From Kordiimonas sediminis (GTDB taxonomy: Bacteria; Pseudomonadota; Alphaproteobacteria; Sphingomonadales; Kordiimonadaceae): a stretch of 64,000 bases of DNA. The stretch spans positions 434,001 through 498,000 of the forward strand of contig NZ_BNCI01000002.1 in NCBI RefSeq assembly GCF_014656395.1, given 5' to 3'. Position 1 is the stretch's first letter. Each line of letters begins with the position of its first letter. Positions 9,245 to 18,861 of this stretch are shown here, in pieces. The notes beneath the pieces were generated by a model. That model made no database searches, was not told the DNA's origin, and saw nothing but the letters and a program-made list of their open reading frames with translations. The position numbers and the translations under genes are program-made.

Positions 9245-9519
9245 GTACTATCCCTCTATTTTGAACATTTTGCGGCGAGTGTAGGGACACTTTAGGCAGT
9301 GCTCAAGCAGCAAATCAGCAAAATACAAAGGGATCAGCGGTCAATTTGCGATAAAGCGTTCTGCAGACAAGGTGGGTGCTATTGAAATGATTGCCCGAAA
9401 TGCATAAGTTAAGGGTGTAGCAAGGAAGCAATCACGTCAGAGGATTTGCACTGGTTACGATGACAGCAATTTAAAAGGACTGGCAAAGCCAGCCATCGAC
9501 ATTTAGCGAGGATACAACA

Positions 9520-9645
9520 ATGTTTACGTCATTTCTGCACGAAGTTAAGTCTACGAAGTCTGCCGATCTAGGCAGTAAGTCAAGCCGTAGCAGGCGCTTG
9601 GGGCGCCGAAAAGAACGCTTTCAGCGGTTCCGTATAGCGGCCTGA
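9520..9645 (+). CDS. Small arginine-rich basic protein, 41 aa (possible)
   Basis: ATG 9520 is preceded by GCGAGG about 9 bases upstream. The product has a mixed N-terminal half ('MFTSFLHEV') and a strongly basic C-terminal half ('SRSRRLGRRKERFQRFR'). It resembles no family I recognise. The charge would fit nucleic-acid or ribosome binding, but this is guesswork. It lies alone in the gap before rnhB, 221 bases before the next terminator. The ribosome site and lack of competing genes support it; the shortness argues for caution. Confidence 0.4.
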   Translation: MFTSFLHEVKSTKSADLGSKSSRSRRLGRRKERFQRFRIAA

Positions 9646-9658
9646 TCAGTTTTTGAAT

Positions 9659-9894
9659 TGTCGTGTACGATTAATACCCCCGAATACCCTGAATAGCGCA
9701 CACGACAGTCTTTGGCCGGTGCTGGTGGATCTGTAATCTCTTACCCTAGCCCCCTTTTGAGCGATCCAATAGCCCGGCCACCCTTATTTATTTAATACTT
9801 ACTAGTTTTTGTACTGAGTAAACAGAGTTTGAGAGAGCTCTGCGTTTCTTTCCAAACCAAGCACTCGGCACTCGATTTTTCGAGTGCCTTTTTT
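9659..9894 (+). ncRNA. Candidate structured RNA ending in a terminator
   Basis: Starts with an 8-bp stem (9659-9666 pairing 9700-9707) and ends in a strong intrinsic terminator, with no convincing ORF inside. It may be a free-standing small RNA or the 3' untranslated region of the small ORF before it. No known RNA family was recognised. Confidence 0.25.
9867..9894 (+). terminator. Strong rho-independent terminator
   Basis: 8-bp perfect stem GGCACTCG/CGAGTGCC (9867-9874, 9881-9888), 6-base loop, then T6 (9889-9894). It faces plus and implies a plus-strand transcript upstream, either the small ORF at 9520 or a small RNA. Confidence 0.9.
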
Positions 9895-10039
9895 ATGGGG
9901 CAAAGAATGTGCTAGTCTCCCCAGAATGGTATGAAAGCCCAGAACGATAAGAAAGCCCAGAACTGTATTAAGACCAAAATGGCATGAGGGCATTGTATCA
10001 AGCCGGCATACATCAGCGTCTAAGGGGAGTAGAGTAGAA

Positions 10040-10709
10040 GTGACTGCGGACTTGTTTTCAAATGCATCAATAGAATTAAAAAATGGCCCTGACTTCAGTG
10101 CCGAGGCAAGATTACAGGCAGACATGGGCGGTTTTGTATGCGGCGTAGACGAAGTAGGGCGTGGGCCGTTGGCTGGTCCGGTGGTCGCGGCTGCAGTTAT
10201 TCTTGATCATGAAAATATTCCTGCTGGGCTGAATGATAGTAAGAAGTTAACGGCTAAGCGGCGCGAGCAGCTTTATGATCAAATTCATCAAACAGCCCTG
10301 GCTGTAAGTGTCGCAGAGGCATCTGTTGAGGAAATAGATAGCCTGAATATCCTGCAAGCGTCCTTATTGGCGATGCGCCGTGCAGTAGATGGATTAGCTA
10401 TTAAGCCGTCTGCCGCGCTTGTTGACGGCAATCAAAATCCCGGTCTTGATATCTATGCAGAAACTCTCGTTAAGGGGGATAGTCGCTCCTTATCGGTTGC
10501 AGCGGCCTCTATTGTCGCAAAAGTTTTTCGAGATTCTTTGATGAAAAAAATTGGCGAAAAGTATCCGGAATATGGTTTCGAGGCAAACGCAGGATATGGT
10601 GTGCCCAAGCATATGGCAGCACTAAAGCTTGTAGGAATCACCCATTTTCACCGCAAATCTTTTGCCCCGATTCGAGATTTAATTTCTAAAGAAAACCCTG
10701 CAAAGTATT

Positions 10710-10711
<2 letters not shown>
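10040..10711 (+). CDS. rnhB: Ribonuclease HII
   Basis: Removes ribonucleotides from DNA and RNA from RNA-DNA hybrids. 223 residues, normal length. Catalytic acids are visible: D37-E38 in 'GVDEVGRGPLAGPV', D129 in 'ALVDGN', D165 in 'VAKVFRD'. The GRGPLAGPV signature is diagnostic of type II. GTG 10040 is taken as start; no ATG in frame precedes the catalytic motif, and an AGGGGAG lies somewhat far upstream. ccrM follows 112 bases downstream, a neighbour pair seen in other alphaproteobacteria. Confidence 0.95.
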
Positions 10712-11954
<1,243 letters not shown>

Positions 11955-12228
11955 TCTATGAAAGCCCACAGACGGGCTTGAACGCAGGCACGTTAGGACA
12001 CTATGGCTGGTATCTTATCGTGTGGTTGATGTAACGGGGCCGGGGGCCTCGTTATATCCAGAATTATAAGACTGTTGAGGTGTAGCATGCCCGTTATACC
12101 TCCTCCGTTGGGTGTTCCCGATTGCCCTTGGGAACACCCGTTTTCGTTTATGTGTCTAGGGTTTGATATCCTCAGACAGTAAAGCGTACAGGTTTAGCGA
12201 TTAGCGTCATGCTTGGCATATGCTGCCA
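11955..12228. other. Structured 3' region of ccrM
   Basis: About 270 bases without an ORF. It contains a 10-bp hairpin with a 3-base loop (12032-12054, one G-U pair) and, after it, the ccrM terminator (12110-12144). It could be a long 3' untranslated region or a small RNA between rnhB-ccrM and the minus-strand gene that follows. Confidence 0.5.
12110..12144 (+). terminator. Rho-independent terminator downstream of ccrM
   Basis: Perfect 10-bp stem GGGTGTTCCC/GGGAACACCC (12110-12119 and 12130-12139) with a 10-base loop, followed by GTTTTCGTTT. It lies about 155 bases after the ccrM stop. Confidence 0.85.
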
Positions 12229-13005
12229 TTAGTGACCATCGCGCCGGATGCCAAATGGTAACAATTGTGGCACCCGCTTCATATAATCCCGGTATGCGTC
12301 GCCAAAGTGGGCAAGAAGATCCCGTTCCTCATACCCAATTCCGATGAATAAATAGGCGGTCCAGACTGCGCTTAGGATTAAGTGTCCCGTTGTCATAAAG
12401 GGTGTGGCCCACATCACAAGTAGTATCCCTAAATAAAGTGGATGCCGTGAAACTTTATACAAGGCAGGTTCCACCAGCTTTGCAGGGGCAGCGGGGAGGC
12501 CGCGATAAGCGCGAATAGCTTGAGATAATCCAAAAAGTTCCCAGTGGTTTATCATGAAGGTAGACCAAAGAACAATTCCAGCCCCCATGAGGAACAAGGC
12601 CGTAAGGCCAAGTTTCAGCGCCAGGTTTTCAGCATCCCAGATAACGTGCGGCATAGGCTGCCATGCAACATACAACCATATCAGGAGGAGGCATGTGATC
12701 AGCACGAAGATGCTCCGTTCTGAGGATGCAGGTATAAACTTGGTTAGTTTTTCCTTAAAGCCGGGTCTGGCCATAATACTATGTTGAAGTCCAAAGGTGA
12801 CGAGCAAAAGAATATTACTGATCGCGGGATTCAGGCTACTGAATGCCAGAGAATGCCCCCCGCTATCGATGGTTTTAAGCTGTGATAGGAGCGGTATCCA
12901 TTCGGCTAAAAAGCTACCGCCGATGAATAAAACCAGATACACAAACACTCCTAGAAATATGACGTACGTAACCAAGCTGAATAACAGGCTTACAATAGGC
13001 ATCAT
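12229..13005 (-). CDS. MddA-like membrane S-methyltransferase (ICMT/NnrU-type fold)
   Basis: 258 residues with about five membrane segments (near 10-30, 60-80, 95-115, 130-155, 195-225). The C-terminal block 'VSRHPLYLGILLVMWATP', the preceding 'NHWELFGL' and the later 'GYEERDLLAHFGDAYRDY' match the pattern of the isoprenylcysteine-methyltransferase-like family, and closely that of methanethiol S-methyltransferase MddA, which makes dimethyl sulfide with SAM. The alternative is a general ICMT-like methyltransferase of unknown substrate. GGGAG precedes ATG 13005. The neighbouring genes give no functional clue. Confidence 0.7.
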   Translation of the reverse strand: MMPIVSLLFSLVTYVIFLGVFVYLVLFIGGSFLAEWIPLLSQLKTIDSGGHSLAFSSLNPAISNILLLVTFGLQHSIMARPGFKEKLTKFIPASSERSIFVLITCLLLIWLYVAWQPMPHVIWDAENLALKLGLTALFLMGAGIVLWSTFMINHWELFGLSQAIRAYRGLPAAPAKLVEPALYKVSRHPLYLGILLVMWATPFMTTGHLILSAVWTAYLFIGIGYEERDLLAHFGDAYRDYMKRVPQLLPFGIRRDGH

Positions 13006-13337
13006 TCTCTCCCGTTTGTTGGCTGTTCACTGAGTATGCAGAACCTGCTTTGTCTGACAGGCATGCAGATATGGCTGTGGCCACCAAACACAAGACAACT
13101 GGGACTGGGAACATATAGAGGTGTGTAGCTGGTCACACGGCAGAATACGCAACAGGAACAGCAAAAGTGGTTCTGCAAACCGCTATGGACGTACAGTAAG
13201 AATGTCTAAAAGCTGTCTGCTGCCCGCGCCAAACACTGAAAGCAGGCGAAACCAGATAACACTGTCTGCCCTTATGTTGACACAGCAAACAGCGGGCGAA
13301 GTTTACCATGGGCTACGACCAGTAACAAGCGTCGAGC
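13006..13337. other. 332-base gap, no supported gene
   Basis: Lies between two minus-strand genes. A 66-codon minus-strand frame (12914-13114) with a lipoprotein-like N-terminus overlaps the methyltransferase start and was not accepted. No terminator or clear promoter was identified. Confidence 0.5.
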
Positions 13338-14555
13338 TTATGCCTGTATTGGCACAACCCTTCCGTATACAACTTCATTCCCTTCGGATGGTTTGCGCGG
13401 GACATTGAAGGATAACAATAGGGATACTGCGGCCATGATAGCGCCAGCATAAAAGACATAGGCAGGGTCCTGAGACCAGAGGTATGTCCCAAACGTTGCA
13501 GGGATTACGACGGCAGCTATATGGTTGATCGAGAAACTGACACTTGATGTTGCTGCGATATCTTCCGGGTCGGCAATTTTTTGCAAATAGCTTTTCTGGG
13601 CGATGGCGAAGGAGAAAAACAGATGATCTACGACATAGAGAATAGCCGCGACCACCGGGTCCTGAACAACTGCATAGGCAGTGAAAACCACAATTAATCC
13701 AATATACTCTGTAATCAGGGTTGCCCGTTCCCCGAAACGAATGATTAAGGCGCCTAATTTTGGTGCAGCCCATGTGGTGACAATATGATTTGCCAGATAG
13801 AGGCCAGCGACTTCAGCGGCAGAAAAGCCGAATTTTTGCACCAGCAGAAATCCCGCAAAGACGACAAAAATCTGTCGTCTTGCGCCGCCCATGAACGTAA
13901 GGGCGTAAAATAACCAATATCTTTTTCTGAGGATTAGTGATTTACGCTGGGGCGTATGGCCGTCAATTCTGGGAAACCATGCCCATATGAACAGGGTAAG
14001 GGCAACGGTCACACCGCCACCCAGTAGAAAGAGCCATTTATAGTCAATCTGAAGAGTTTCCAGAAGTAACCACAACAGGCCGAATGCCAGAATAGAGGCG
14101 AAGGACTTGGCAGATAGCTGTCTGCCAAGCTGTTTTGGGGCTTCACCTTTCGGCAGCCACTGCAGGGATAAAGACATTTGAATGGTTTCAAAATAGTGGA
14201 AGCCAATGCTCATCATCAGGGTGGTGATGTACAGGTCGTACTCGGAAGGAAAGAAACCCGTCACAGCCACGCCCGTTCCCAGTATCAACAAAGCAAGCAG
14301 TGCAAATGCCTGTTCACGTATCATCAATAAAAGAAAAATTGCCGTAAAGGCCAAAAAGCCGGGTATTTCACGAACGGAATGAAGGATGCCAATTTCGCGT
14401 CCGCCAAATGCAGCAGCTTCAATGGCAAAATTGTTCAACAGGGCATTCCAGATTGCAAAACAAAATGGTGCGGCGGCTGCCATCAGGATCAGACATGCTG
14501 CGGGGGATTTTAATGGGCTTGTATCATTCACGGTGTAATACTCAAATAACGCCAA
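13338..14555 (-). CDS. Major facilitator superfamily transporter
   Basis: 405 residues with about 11-12 hydrophobic helices in two bundles, separated by a charged central loop around 'PRIDGHTPQRKSLILRKRYW' (about 200-220), the MFS layout. No substrate-specific motif was recognised. The start is uncertain: TTG 14555 opens the frame but has no ribosome site, and GTG 14531 also fits. It stands alone on the minus strand with about 265 bases of A+T-rich DNA upstream that must carry its promoter. Confidence 0.85.
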   Translation of the reverse strand: MALFEYYTVNDTSPLKSPAACLILMAAAAPFCFAIWNALLNNFAIEAAAFGGREIGILHSVREIPGFLAFTAIFLLLMIREQAFALLALLILGTGVAVTGFFPSEYDLYITTLMMSIGFHYFETIQMSLSLQWLPKGEAPKQLGRQLSAKSFASILAFGLLWLLLETLQIDYKWLFLLGGGVTVALTLFIWAWFPRIDGHTPQRKSLILRKRYWLFYALTFMGGARRQIFVVFAGFLLVQKFGFSAAEVAGLYLANHIVTTWAAPKLGALIIRFGERATLITEYIGLIVVFTAYAVVQDPVVAAILYVVDHLFFSFAIAQKSYLQKIADPEDIAATSSVSFSINHIAAVVIPATFGTYLWSQDPAYVFYAGAIMAAVSLLLSFNVPRKPSEGNEVVYGRVVPIQA

Positions 14556-14821
14556 AAAGCTAAAGGGAGGCTTCGGGTACCAGATAGTGTAGCTTGGTTG
14601 CGGGCGAATACTACAAGGAGTGTAAAAAAATACAAATAAATATCTTTTGGTGGGGCATGAGAAAATATAAAAAGGTCAAAGAGTTAGCACTCGGACTTAA
14701 AGATAGCCGCACATTTTGAATAATTTTCAATCTAGTTTTTTCAAATTCCTTAACAATCTTTTGGCAGAATCCGGTGAGTGATTGACTTGGGGGCGTGTGT
14801 CCGTAACCGGAGTTGCTAGTG

Positions 14822-15004
14822 ATGAGTTATCATGGACTTTCTATAGACCAGATTGTTGGGTTGGCAGAGCGCGGAAATGCCACAGCCATTGCAGCGGTGG
14901 CAGGATTGGTGGAAAATCATTCTGAACTGATTGACCTTGATAACAATGTAGTTTTGATGTTGCGGATCGTTCAATCCGTTTTCCGCTCACACAAGCAGGT
15001 ATGA
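14822..15004 (+). CDS. Small hypothetical protein, 60 aa
   Basis: Starts at ATG 14822 with CCGGAG 9 bases upstream. The protein is acidic to neutral and mostly helical in appearance ('GLSIDQIVGLAERGNATAIA'), without signal peptide, membrane segment or metal motif. I do not recognise a family. It precedes the M20 peptidase gene by 117 bases on the same strand. The strong ribosome site and sensible composition support coding. Confidence 0.5.
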   Translation: MSYHGLSIDQIVGLAERGNATAIAAVAGLVENHSELIDLDNNVVLMLRIVQSVFRSHKQV

Positions 15005-15121
15005 TCTTACTATAGCCCCTGCATAAACAACCATAATCCAGAAATATTACACGCTTAAAAGGTTTGACCGGCTCAACCTGACCAGTACACTTGCGTCCGA
15101 TAATTATTATAGAGGACGAAA

Positions 15122-16432
15122 ATGTTGATTAAATCACTGTATTTAGGGGCAAGCATGGCCCTCGCTGCAACTGCTTTTTCGGGTGCTGTATCAGCGTCTG
15201 AGCCACAAAGCACAGAGAAGGCTGCTGCCGCTGATGCTGCAATTGCAGCGCTCAAAGCAAATCCGAAAGTTCAAAAAGCTTTTGATTTTATCATGGCAGA
15301 AGAGCCGCAGACCCAGGCGGACCTGATTGAACTGACGGAAATTCCAGCACCGCCTTTCAAAGAAGAAAAGCGCGGCAAACGGTTTGCTGAAATGCTAAAA
15401 GCAGCCGGTGCAGACAGTGTCATGATCGATGAAGTTGGCAATGTTATCGCAGAGCGCAAGGGCACAGTGGGTGCACGGACAATCCTGATTGATGCCCACC
15501 TTGATACAGTCTTCCCGGAAGGTACTGACGTTACTGTACGTTTTGAGGGTGATAAAATGTATGCGCCAGGTATTGGCGATGATACCCGTGGTCTTGTCGT
15601 TCTGAATATGATTTTGAAGGCTATCAATCATGCGGATATCCGCACAAAGGCAAATTTGCTTTTTGTTGGTTCTGTTGGTGAAGAGGGGCTGGGTGATCTG
15701 CGCGGCGTGAAGCATTTGTTCCGTGATGGTGCACGTAAAATTGACGCCTTCATCGCCATTGATGGTGGTGATATCGAACGCGTTGTGTACGGTGCAATCG
15801 GCTCCCATAGATACCGTATTATTTTCGAAGGTCCCGGCGGTCATAGCTGGGGAGCGTTTGGTATGGCTAATCCGCACCACGCAATGGGTCGTGCGATTGC
15901 GGAGTTTGTTGCCAACGCGCCGTCTGTAACGTCAACTGGTGATAAAACCAGCTATAATATTGGCCGTATGGGCGGTGGTACTTCTATTAATTCGATCCCG
16001 TTTACGTCCTGGGCAGAAGTCGATATGCGGTCCGGCAATCAGAGCAAGCTGGATGACATTGATGCTGTTCTACAGACTGCTGTTCAAAAAGCACTGGCTG
16101 AAGAGAACGCTGCACGCCTTGCTGGTCCTGAGCTAACACTAAAAATGGAAAAAGTCGGCAAACGTCCAGCCGGTAAAGGGGATATTGATTCTGATCTGTT
16201 GCACGCGATGCAGGCTGCTTTGCGCACCATGGGGCACACTGCGAAAATAAGCAGCTCTTCAACCGACAGTAATATTCCTATTTCCAAGGGTATCCCTGCT
16301 ATCACTATCAGCCGTGGCGGTATTGGTGGGCGTGCTCATTCACCGGACGAATGGTGGCAGAATGTCGACGGCCATCAGGCGATTGAAGCAGGTCTTCTGA
16401 CCCTGGTGTCTATCGCAGGTATTGCGGAATAA
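15122..16432 (+). CDS. Secreted M20 family metallopeptidase
   Basis: 436 residues with a signal peptide (about 1-25, 'AVSAS'). Dinuclear zinc residues of the M20 family are seen: 'IDAHLDTVFP' (His and Asp, about 125), 'GIGDDTRG' (bridging Asp, about 150), 'GSVGEEGLGD' (catalytic Glu pair, about 190), a dimerisation-domain 'GPGGHSW' His, and the C-terminal 'GGRAHSPDEW' His. The best match is the PepT/tripeptide-aminopeptidase-like branch. It probably cleaves peptides in the periplasm. GAGG precedes ATG 15122. Its terminator lies inside the convergent mutY gene. Confidence 0.93.
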   Translation: MLIKSLYLGASMALAATAFSGAVSASEPQSTEKAAAADAAIAALKANPKVQKAFDFIMAEEPQTQADLIELTEIPAPPFKEEKRGKRFAEMLKAAGADSVMIDEVGNVIAERKGTVGARTILIDAHLDTVFPEGTDVTVRFEGDKMYAPGIGDDTRGLVVLNMILKAINHADIRTKANLLFVGSVGEEGLGDLRGVKHLFRDGARKIDAFIAIDGGDIERVVYGAIGSHRYRIIFEGPGGHSWGAFGMANPHHAMGRAIAEFVANAPSVTSTGDKTSYNIGRMGGGTSINSIPFTSWAEVDMRSGNQSKLDDIDAVLQTAVQKALAEENAARLAGPELTLKMEKVGKRPAGKGDIDSDLLHAMQAALRTMGHTAKISSSSTDSNIPISKGIPAITISRGGIGGRAHSPDEWWQNVDGHQAIEAGLLTLVSIAGIAE

Positions 16433-16459
16433 GGAGATGCATCATACTTCCCAATATTT

Positions 16460-17494
16460 TCAGGGAAGCAGCTCCAGCATCTTTTTGAAAACAGTTGGAA
16501 AGCCGAGCGTCTGTAGCTCGGCTTTTTTTATCCAGAATCCATTTTCCACATTGCTTCGTTTTGGGACCTCTGCAGAGACCAGCCTGGTGATCAGGTGAAA
16601 ATGGGTGAACGTGTGTTTGCTTTCGCCGTTCAGTTCGGTCCAGTCGCCGGGGCAGGGTGCGTACGCAGGATAGTCCTTAGGGTGTGTATCCTGTTCGACC
16701 CAAGGCGTGGAAAACAGGCCGGGCATGCCTCCTAAGAGGCCACTGTCAGGCCGCCTTTCCAGGAGGATTGATCCCTCATGCATCGGAGCAAAGGCAATTA
16801 TCAGTCTGGTGGGTTTGGTTTTCTTTGGTGGTTTAACAGGAAAAGTTTCCATGTCCCCGCGGGTTTGTGCCTGGCACAAGCTACAGAAAGGGCAGATATT
16901 GCAATCAGGGTTTTTGGGGCTGCACAGACTGGACCCCAGATCCATCATCGCTTGCGCAAAATCGCCCGGCCTGTCAAACGGTGTAATCTGATCTGTCTTT
17001 TCCTGTATCAGTTTTTTTGCCTTGGGTAGTGGTGTGGAAATCCTGAAAAGGCGGCTGACGATACGCTCGACATTGCTGTCGACCACGCCGACGGGCTCCC
17101 CGAATGCAATTGCTGCAATAGCAGCAGACGTATAATCGCCAATGCCTGGAAGTGTTTTTAGGTCTGCAGCGGTTCTTGGGAATTGGCCCTGATGGTTTTG
17201 GACCACTTCCTGCGCGCATTTATGCAGATTTCTGGCACGTGCGTAATAGCCCAGCCCAGCCCATGCGTCTAAAATATCTTCCTGTCTGGATGCCGCCATC
17301 GCATCAACAGTTGGCCACATTCTAAGGAATTTATCAAAATAGCCTTTAACAGTTGCAACAGTTGTCTGCTGTAACATGATCTCTGAAAGCCAAACGTGAT
17401 ACGGATCAGGAGCTGCGCCGGGCGGGGAGCGCCATGGCAGCGTGCGCTGATGTTGGTCATACCATGCAAGCAGATTTTCACCATAGCTGTTCAC
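16460..17494 (-). CDS. mutY: A/G-specific adenine glycosylase MutY
   Basis: Removes adenine mispaired with 8-oxoguanine. 344 residues. Visible: catalytic E38 in 'SEIMLQQT', helix-hairpin-helix 'LKTLPGIGDYTSAAI', catalytic D139 ('VVDSNVERI'), the [4Fe-4S] ligands C191-x6-C198-x2-C201-x5-C207, and a C-terminal NUDIX-like domain that senses 8-oxoG ('FTHFHL'). It is divergent from dciA with 79 bases between, the order seen in Caulobacter relatives. Its last codons overlap an intrinsic terminator pointing the other way. Confidence 0.96.
   Translation of the reverse strand: MNSYGENLLAWYDQHQRTLPWRSPPGAAPDPYHVWLSEIMLQQTTVATVKGYFDKFLRMWPTVDAMAASRQEDILDAWAGLGYYARARNLHKCAQEVVQNHQGQFPRTAADLKTLPGIGDYTSAAIAAIAFGEPVGVVDSNVERIVSRLFRISTPLPKAKKLIQEKTDQITPFDRPGDFAQAMMDLGSSLCSPKNPDCNICPFCSLCQAQTRGDMETFPVKPPKKTKPTRLIIAFAPMHEGSILLERRPDSGLLGGMPGLFSTPWVEQDTHPKDYPAYAPCPGDWTELNGESKHTFTHFHLITRLVSAEVPKRSNVENGFWIKKAELQTLGFPTVFKKMLELLP
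16501..16529 (+). terminator. Terminator of the M20 peptidase gene, inside mutY
   Basis: 8-bp perfect stem AGCCGAGC/GCTCGGCT (16501-16508, 16516-16523), 7-base loop and T7. It faces plus and follows the M20 stop (16432) by about 70 bases, yet lies within the 3' coding part of mutY, so the same bases serve as codons on one strand and terminator on the other. Confidence 0.85.
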
Positions 17495-17573
17495 GTGCTT
17501 TCAAATTCCTATTTGCTGACTTGTCAGGGTTGTTCCCTTGGGGTAGCAAGGAGTGAAGTAAGGAACAAGTGAA

Positions 17574-18077
17574 ATGGTCAAGGACCAAAAGAAAAAGACA
17601 TCCAAGCGGCGATGGAAGGCGGTGAAGGCAGTTGATGTCATGCGGCCATTGATGGACCGTGCCATTCGTTCCAAAGGGTTTGTTCAGACCGAAGTCGTCA
17701 CACGGTGGCGGGATATTGTCGGGCATGAGTTGTCTATGGTGACGTTGCCTGTCTCTTTAAGGTTTGCACGAGGTACCCGCACGGATGGCACGTTGGAGGT
17801 GCGTTGCGAGTCTGCGTTTGCACCGCTTCTGCAGCACCGACATGGCCATATTATTGATCTGGTAAATCAGTATTTTGGCTATGGGGCAGTCTCTAAGTTA
17901 CGGGTTGTACAGGGACCACTTCCTCATCAGCGAAGGACGCAGGCGCATGCCCAGCGGCCTGTAACCGACGAAGACAGACGGCAATTGAACGAGCTTCTCT
18001 CTGCTGGGCATGACAGTGACTTGAAGTCAGCGCTAATGAAATTGGGCGAGCAAGTCTATACCCGCAAAAAAGATTAG
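17574..18077 (+). CDS. dciA: DUF721/DciA family protein, probable DnaB helicase loader or operator
   Basis: 167 residues. The central 'RWRDIVGHELSMVTLPVSLRF' region, then 'LEVRCESAFAPLLQH' and 'INLVNQYFGYG-like' hydrophobic strand pattern match the DUF721/DciA domain, which acts on the replicative helicase in bacteria lacking DnaC. The N-terminus is Lys-rich; the C-terminal tail ends 'QVYTRKKD'. AAGGA lies 9 bases before ATG 17574. Position between mutY and a DsbA-like gene, upstream of smc, is the usual alphaproteobacterial order. A degraded copy of its 3' end occurs at 18991-19048. Confidence 0.82.
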   Translation: MVKDQKKKTSKRRWKAVKAVDVMRPLMDRAIRSKGFVQTEVVTRWRDIVGHELSMVTLPVSLRFARGTRTDGTLEVRCESAFAPLLQHRHGHIIDLVNQYFGYGAVSKLRVVQGPLPHQRRTQAHAQRPVTDEDRRQLNELLSAGHDSDLKSALMKLGEQVYTRKKD

Positions 18078-18186
18078 GGGGGGAGACTTCGGAGCTGATT
18101 AGAAAAAACTAGTATTGATAAATAGTTTTCGCTAATAAATTTATTCTGTCTGTAGGGAGTATTGGCACACAAAGAAAGTTTCAGTG

Positions 18187-18861
18187 ATGAAGAAAATAGC
18201 AGTGTTGGCAGGAATTGCGCTTTTTGTAACGGCATGCTCGGAAGCAGAAGAAGCATCAGTAGAAAATTCAGAAGTGCAGCCTGAAGTAAAGGCTATGGCT
18301 ACTTCTGCTGCGCCGGATGCACCGGCTTCCGCTGCACAACAGTCGGATATGACGTATGGGGATATTGTTTATGGCAGCCCCGATGCGCCAGTTGAGATCA
18401 TTGAATATGCGTCGCTAACATGTGTCCACTGCGGAACTTTTGCCAATACTATTTTCCCGACTATCAAGGAAAAATATATTGATACGGGCAAGGTGCGCTT
18501 TATCTACCGCCATATGGAAGGAAACCGTGTTGGCCTTGCCGCTTCCACAGTGGCTCGCTGCGGTAACGACGAGGAAACCAAGGCACTAGTGAAGGCCTTG
18601 TTCGCCAAGCAGTCCCAGTGGTTACAGTCCCAAAACCCGCTAGATGGAATGGCGTCTGTATTGCTGCGTTACGGTGTTAGCAGAACAAAATTTGACCGGT
18701 GTTTGTCTAATACTGAGATGCACAAAGAGATTGTTGAGCAGTCTCGTCACGGTACCGATGCTTACAATGTTACGGCAATACCAACGTTGATTGTAAATGG
18801 CGCCAAAGCTGACGATTACAGACTGGAGCCACTTTCCAAGATGATAGAGGATGCACTTTAA
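18187..18861 (+). CDS. DsbA-like thioredoxin-fold lipoprotein, copy 1 (CVHC)
   Basis: 224 residues. A lipoprotein signal ends at the lipobox 'FVTAC' (C17), then an Ala/Glu/Pro-rich linker to about residue 54, then a DsbA/Thioredoxin_4 domain with active-site C79-V-H-C82, 'FIYRHMEGNRVGLAA', and a cis-Pro loop 'AIPTLIVNG'. It should act as a periplasmic thiol oxidase or disulfide carrier. Start ATG 18187; GTG 18184 is one codon earlier. It is one of two tandem copies about 80 percent alike by eye; the other has CGHC. The active-site dipeptide controls redox potential, so the two may differ in strength (inference). Confidence 0.9.
   Translation: MKKIAVLAGIALFVTACSEAEEASVENSEVQPEVKAMATSAAPDAPASAAQQSDMTYGDIVYGSPDAPVEIIEYASLTCVHCGTFANTIFPTIKEKYIDTGKVRFIYRHMEGNRVGLAASTVARCGNDEETKALVKALFAKQSQWLQSQNPLDGMASVLLRYGVSRTKFDRCLSNTEMHKEIVEQSRHGTDAYNVTAIPTLIVNGAKADDYRLEPLSKMIEDAL

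Larger units (their letters stand above)
9245..10039. other. 795-base gap with a small ORF, hairpins and a strong terminator
   Basis: No normal-sized gene fits. It holds a 41-codon basic ORF (9520-9645), an 8-bp hairpin with long loop (9659-9707), a strong plus-strand terminator (9867-9894) and two 13-base direct repeats (9933-9945 and 9951-9963) ahead of rnhB. The left end contains the promoter of the minus-strand amidohydrolase gene; I could not place it with confidence. Confidence 0.6.

Noticed and set aside
12914-13114. Minus-strand 66-codon frame with a lipoprotein-like N-terminus
   Set aside because: It overlaps the methyltransferase start by about 90 bases in another frame, and its C-terminal part is the shadow of that gene.
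14684-14710. TTAGCACTC resembling half of a CIRCE (HrcA) operator
   Set aside because: The second half should be GAGTGCTAA at 14702-14710 but matches only 4 of 9 bases, and no chaperone gene is near.
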